64,000 nucleotides of DNA, taken from NCBI RefSeq assembly GCF_001429785.1, contig NZ_LMJF01000011.1, positions 351,161 through 415,160 of the forward strand, in the 5' to 3' direction. Each line of letters starts with the position of its first letter. The stretch's first letter is position 1. A program made the position numbers and the translations under genes. Origin of the DNA: Lysobacter sp. Root916 (GTDB lineage Bacteria > Pseudomonadota > Gammaproteobacteria > Xanthomonadales > Xanthomonadaceae). Under the pieces are notes generated by a model. The model saw only the letters and a program-made list of their open reading frames with translations. It made no database searches and was not told the origin of the DNA. Positions 62,378-64,000 of the stretch are shown piece by piece.

Positions 62378-62560
62378 GGGGGCCTCCTCCGCTGCGCTGC
62401 GACTCAAGGCTTCGCCGCGCGCGGTAACACAGGCGTCGGCGTCGGCTTGTTCAGCGCCCTTCGCATCCAGACGATTCATCTGCGGATCTGTCGCGCGCGC
62501 GAGTTGGCTCACGAGCAGGAGCAGCCCCGCTTAAGGCTTCCGCAGTAAGTTACGGCTCAT
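62363..62560 (-). pseudogene. Small exported protein gene with in-frame stop in the signal peptide
   Basis: ATG 62560 begins MSRNLLRKP, then a TAA stop, then the same frame resumes AGLLLLVSQLARATDPQ (a typical signal-peptide core and cleavage site) and continues through DACVTARGEALSRSAAE to a stop at 62363-62365. Removing the single stop gives a 65-residue exported protein. It overlaps the start of the decayed EF-hand gene. I infer a nonsense mutation. The family is not recognised; chance coding is possible. Confidence 0.4.
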
Positions 62561-62772
62561 GATGGCGTTGGCCCCGTATTCCGGTTCGTGAGCCCGTGCT
62601 TTGTCAGCAAAAATCTGCCCAGAAATATGTGCCAGTGATAGACATAAAAGATATAGAGAATATGCCCAAATGGGTTCGGCATGGGAAATCTGCCCAACTG
62701 TTGTGGCGGCGAAGTTGGCCGCTGTTAGCATTGCCTCACCTGGGGATAGCCCTGCTGCAAAGGAAAGCGGCA
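62561..62772 (+). promoter_or_regulatory. A+T-rich leader of the membrane hydrolase gene
   Basis: Composition changes abruptly to lower G+C here. TTGTCA at 62601-62606, spaced 18 bases from ATATGT at 62625-62630, may be a promoter; TATAGA at 62652-62657 is an alternative -10. AAAGGAAAGCGGC precedes the start codon. No gene is evident; an in-frame GTG at 62596 would extend the hydrolase by 59 residues without clear similarity. Confidence 0.35.
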
Positions 62773-63951
62773 ATGTCGAATCTCGTCGTGTATATCGTTC
62801 CTGGCACCTGGCAATACGGATTCTTTCGCCGGAAGTCTAAGCCGGGGCACCCAATGTGGTTTGAGCAGGGCGGTGGATTTTACGATTCGGTGCTGGAGCC
62901 GCTACCGAAGGGAACCCAGATCCGCCGCCTGATTTGGAGCGGACAAAACCGCTTCGGCGCAAGAAGCGCAGCAGCTCAGAGGCTCGCTGGCATCATCGTT
63001 CAAAAGAGTGAAGAAGACCCGCCTGACACGGTGTACGCGATTGTCGCGCACAGCCACGGAGGGACAATCGCAGCTGACGCGGTGTCCATGATTTCAGGAG
63101 ATCCCGTTACAGGCCGAATTGCTGGTTTGATCACACTCGCCACCCCGTTCGCGAGTAGCTCTCCAGCTGGAACCATTCAGGGATGGGTTTTTGCCGCAGC
63201 AGTGGGCGCTTTTTTTGCCGCGCTGATAGCGCTCGCTGGAATTTGGATGGGGCCAGAATGGTTGATTTCGAATCGCCTGCTAATCCTGCCTCTACCCTTC
63301 GCTGCTGTCGTTGTGACGCTTTTACATCCGGTGATGCATGCGCTGATGGGAGGTGACGCCTCAGACTACGCGGCGGGGAAGCGATTGCCTGATGATTTTC
63401 ACGTCATGGTGCTACGCGCGCCGCAAGATGAAGCCTCTTTGGTTTTGTCGTTCGTCCAGACGCTTCGGAAGGCTGCGCGAGCAATCTATTCGATAGTGGA
63501 TCTGCCTGCGATTTCGGGGTCATTTTTTTTGTTGGTGGCTGGTGCTGTTACTGCCATTTTTCTACAAAGAGGTGTCAGATGGTTGCTTATGAGTTGGGCC
63601 GAATTTCCATCGGAAGCCGCCAGCATGTTGACGTTCCCGCTCGCGGCGGGGATTCCTGCGGCAATCCTTGTCTTGGCCGAAGTATTGTCTGCCCTCTCCG
63701 TCGGGCACTGGCGTCCGTGGCTCTGGTGGGCAAGAAACATTGATGTCGAAGCCGCGCCTCTGAATCACTACAACTGCTCAATTGTCGTATTGAGCAACGA
63801 GAGTGACGATCACTTGCCAGGCTTGCGTCATTCTTTGCACGAGCGAGAAGATGTCAGGGCTTTCGTCAAGTTCTTTTTGAATGGCTTAATCGACGATGGC
63901 TCCTCGAGTCATGATGCGTCGGTCGTAGAACAGGGCGCGTCCCACGAGTGA
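62773..63951 (+). CDS. Membrane-anchored alpha/beta hydrolase (lipase-like), probably acquired
   Basis: A 392-residue protein. It begins MSNLVVYIVPGTWQYGFF and has the nucleophile elbow AIVAHSHGGTIAAD with Ser at HSHGG, and TLATPFASSSPAG, as in lipase-like enzymes. The middle and C-terminal parts have about four hydrophobic helices (near 139-160, 170-187, 242-262 and 285-306), so the enzyme is anchored in the inner membrane. Codon choice is less G+C-biased than anywhere else in the window, with T-runs, pointing to recent transfer. ATG 62773 is chosen for its ribosome box. Substrate unknown; defence or toxin roles are possible but not supported. Confidence 0.8.
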   Translation: MSNLVVYIVPGTWQYGFFRRKSKPGHPMWFEQGGGFYDSVLEPLPKGTQIRRLIWSGQNRFGARSAAAQRLAGIIVQKSEEDPPDTVYAIVAHSHGGTIAADAVSMISGDPVTGRIAGLITLATPFASSSPAGTIQGWVFAAAVGAFFAALIALAGIWMGPEWLISNRLLILPLPFAAVVVTLLHPVMHALMGGDASDYAAGKRLPDDFHVMVLRAPQDEASLVLSFVQTLRKAARAIYSIVDLPAISGSFFLLVAGAVTAIFLQRGVRWLLMSWAEFPSEAASMLTFPLAAGIPAAILVLAEVLSALSVGHWRPWLWWARNIDVEAAPLNHYNCSIVVLSNESDDHLPGLRHSLHEREDVRAFVKFFLNGLIDDGSSSHDASVVEQGASHE

Positions 63952-64000
63952 ATGCTTCGGCTCAGGCTTGACGCATGGTGGCTTCTTAGGCTGCCCCCCC
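63952..64000 (+). other. Possible start of a further gene, cut by the window end
   Basis: ATG 63952 immediately follows the hydrolase stop (TGAATG) and opens MLRLRLDAWWLLRLP before the window ends in a C-run. It may be a coupled downstream gene or chance. Too short to judge. Confidence 0.2.

Noticed and set aside
62531..62773. 80-codon minus-strand open frame upstream of the decayed small gene
   Set aside because: No ribosome site or similarity; it only leads into MSRNLLRKP of the decayed gene.

Overview
The window is very G+C-rich, densely coded DNA in which most codons end in G or C. Gene content (ImuB/DnaE2 mutasome, many secreted peptidases, EF-hand periplasmic proteins, CPXCG protein, sigma factor/kinase-TPR pair) points to a gammaproteobacterium of the Lysobacter/Xanthomonadaceae type. 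This is an inference from style and gene families; no rRNA or other taxonomic marker is present. No tRNA, rRNA, CRISPR array, complete insertion sequence or prophage was seen.

Layout. 1-5125: DNA-damage block (3' part of imuB, dnaE2, alkB). 5235-14412: ordinary accessory genes (winged-helix/TPR regulator, serine hydrolase, sterol-desaturase-like protein, membrane protein, oxidoreductase, alpha/beta hydrolase coupled to a 45-residue cysteine protein, AraC regulator, GST). 14493-23478: a tightly overlapping five-gene minus-strand operon with a one-module NRPS (C-A-PCP-TE), a GT1 glycosyltransferase, an RhlC-like GT2 glycosyltransferase and two stand-alone condensation-fold acyltransferases. It looks like a specialised-metabolite cluster for a glycosylated, acylated amino-acid lipid, and is the most novel system here. 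23479-24033: its leader plus a decayed MocR-type regulator remnant. 24034-34387: GNAT, hydrolase, HExxH peptidase, permease, papain-like cysteine peptidase with a partner, sigma factor plus Ser/Thr kinase, amidohydrolase. 34572-36278: a leaderless protein joining a lysozyme-like domain, an SH3 domain and a Cys/His amidase-like domain. 36436-39484: TetR regulator divergent from a hydrolase with two matching operator sites, then a DUF1348 protein and a 12-cysteine secreted protein. 39739-45738: RidA, an alpha/beta hydrolase fused to a TIR-like/deoxyribosyltransferase-like domain, pentapeptide protein, monooxygenase, GFA protein, 6-phosphogluconate dehydrogenase, CcdC-like protein, lipoprotein amidase. 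45797-54955: quinone oxidoreductase divergent from a LysR gene, MFS exporter, S8 protease, permease, lipoprotein and lytic transglycosylase. 55187-62041: small lipoproteins, CPXCG and PD40 proteins, an AlkZ-type glycosylase, EF-hand protein, HAD phosphatase, secreted proteins, GNAT. 62096-64000: two decayed minus-strand genes, then a visibly A+T-richer stretch with a membrane-anchored alpha/beta hydrolase, probably acquired.

How the parts work together. Genes are short independent units, often convergent with hairpin terminators between them. The clear cooperating sets are imuB-dnaE2(-alkB) in translesion synthesis and repair, the NRPS/glycosyltransferase/acyltransferase operon, the sigma factor-kinase pair, the peptidase-partner pair at 28183-29485, and the TetR-hydrolase unit. 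Several peptidoglycan enzymes (34572, 44968, 53575) and secreted peptidases (28183, 49837) suit a predatory or lytic lifestyle.
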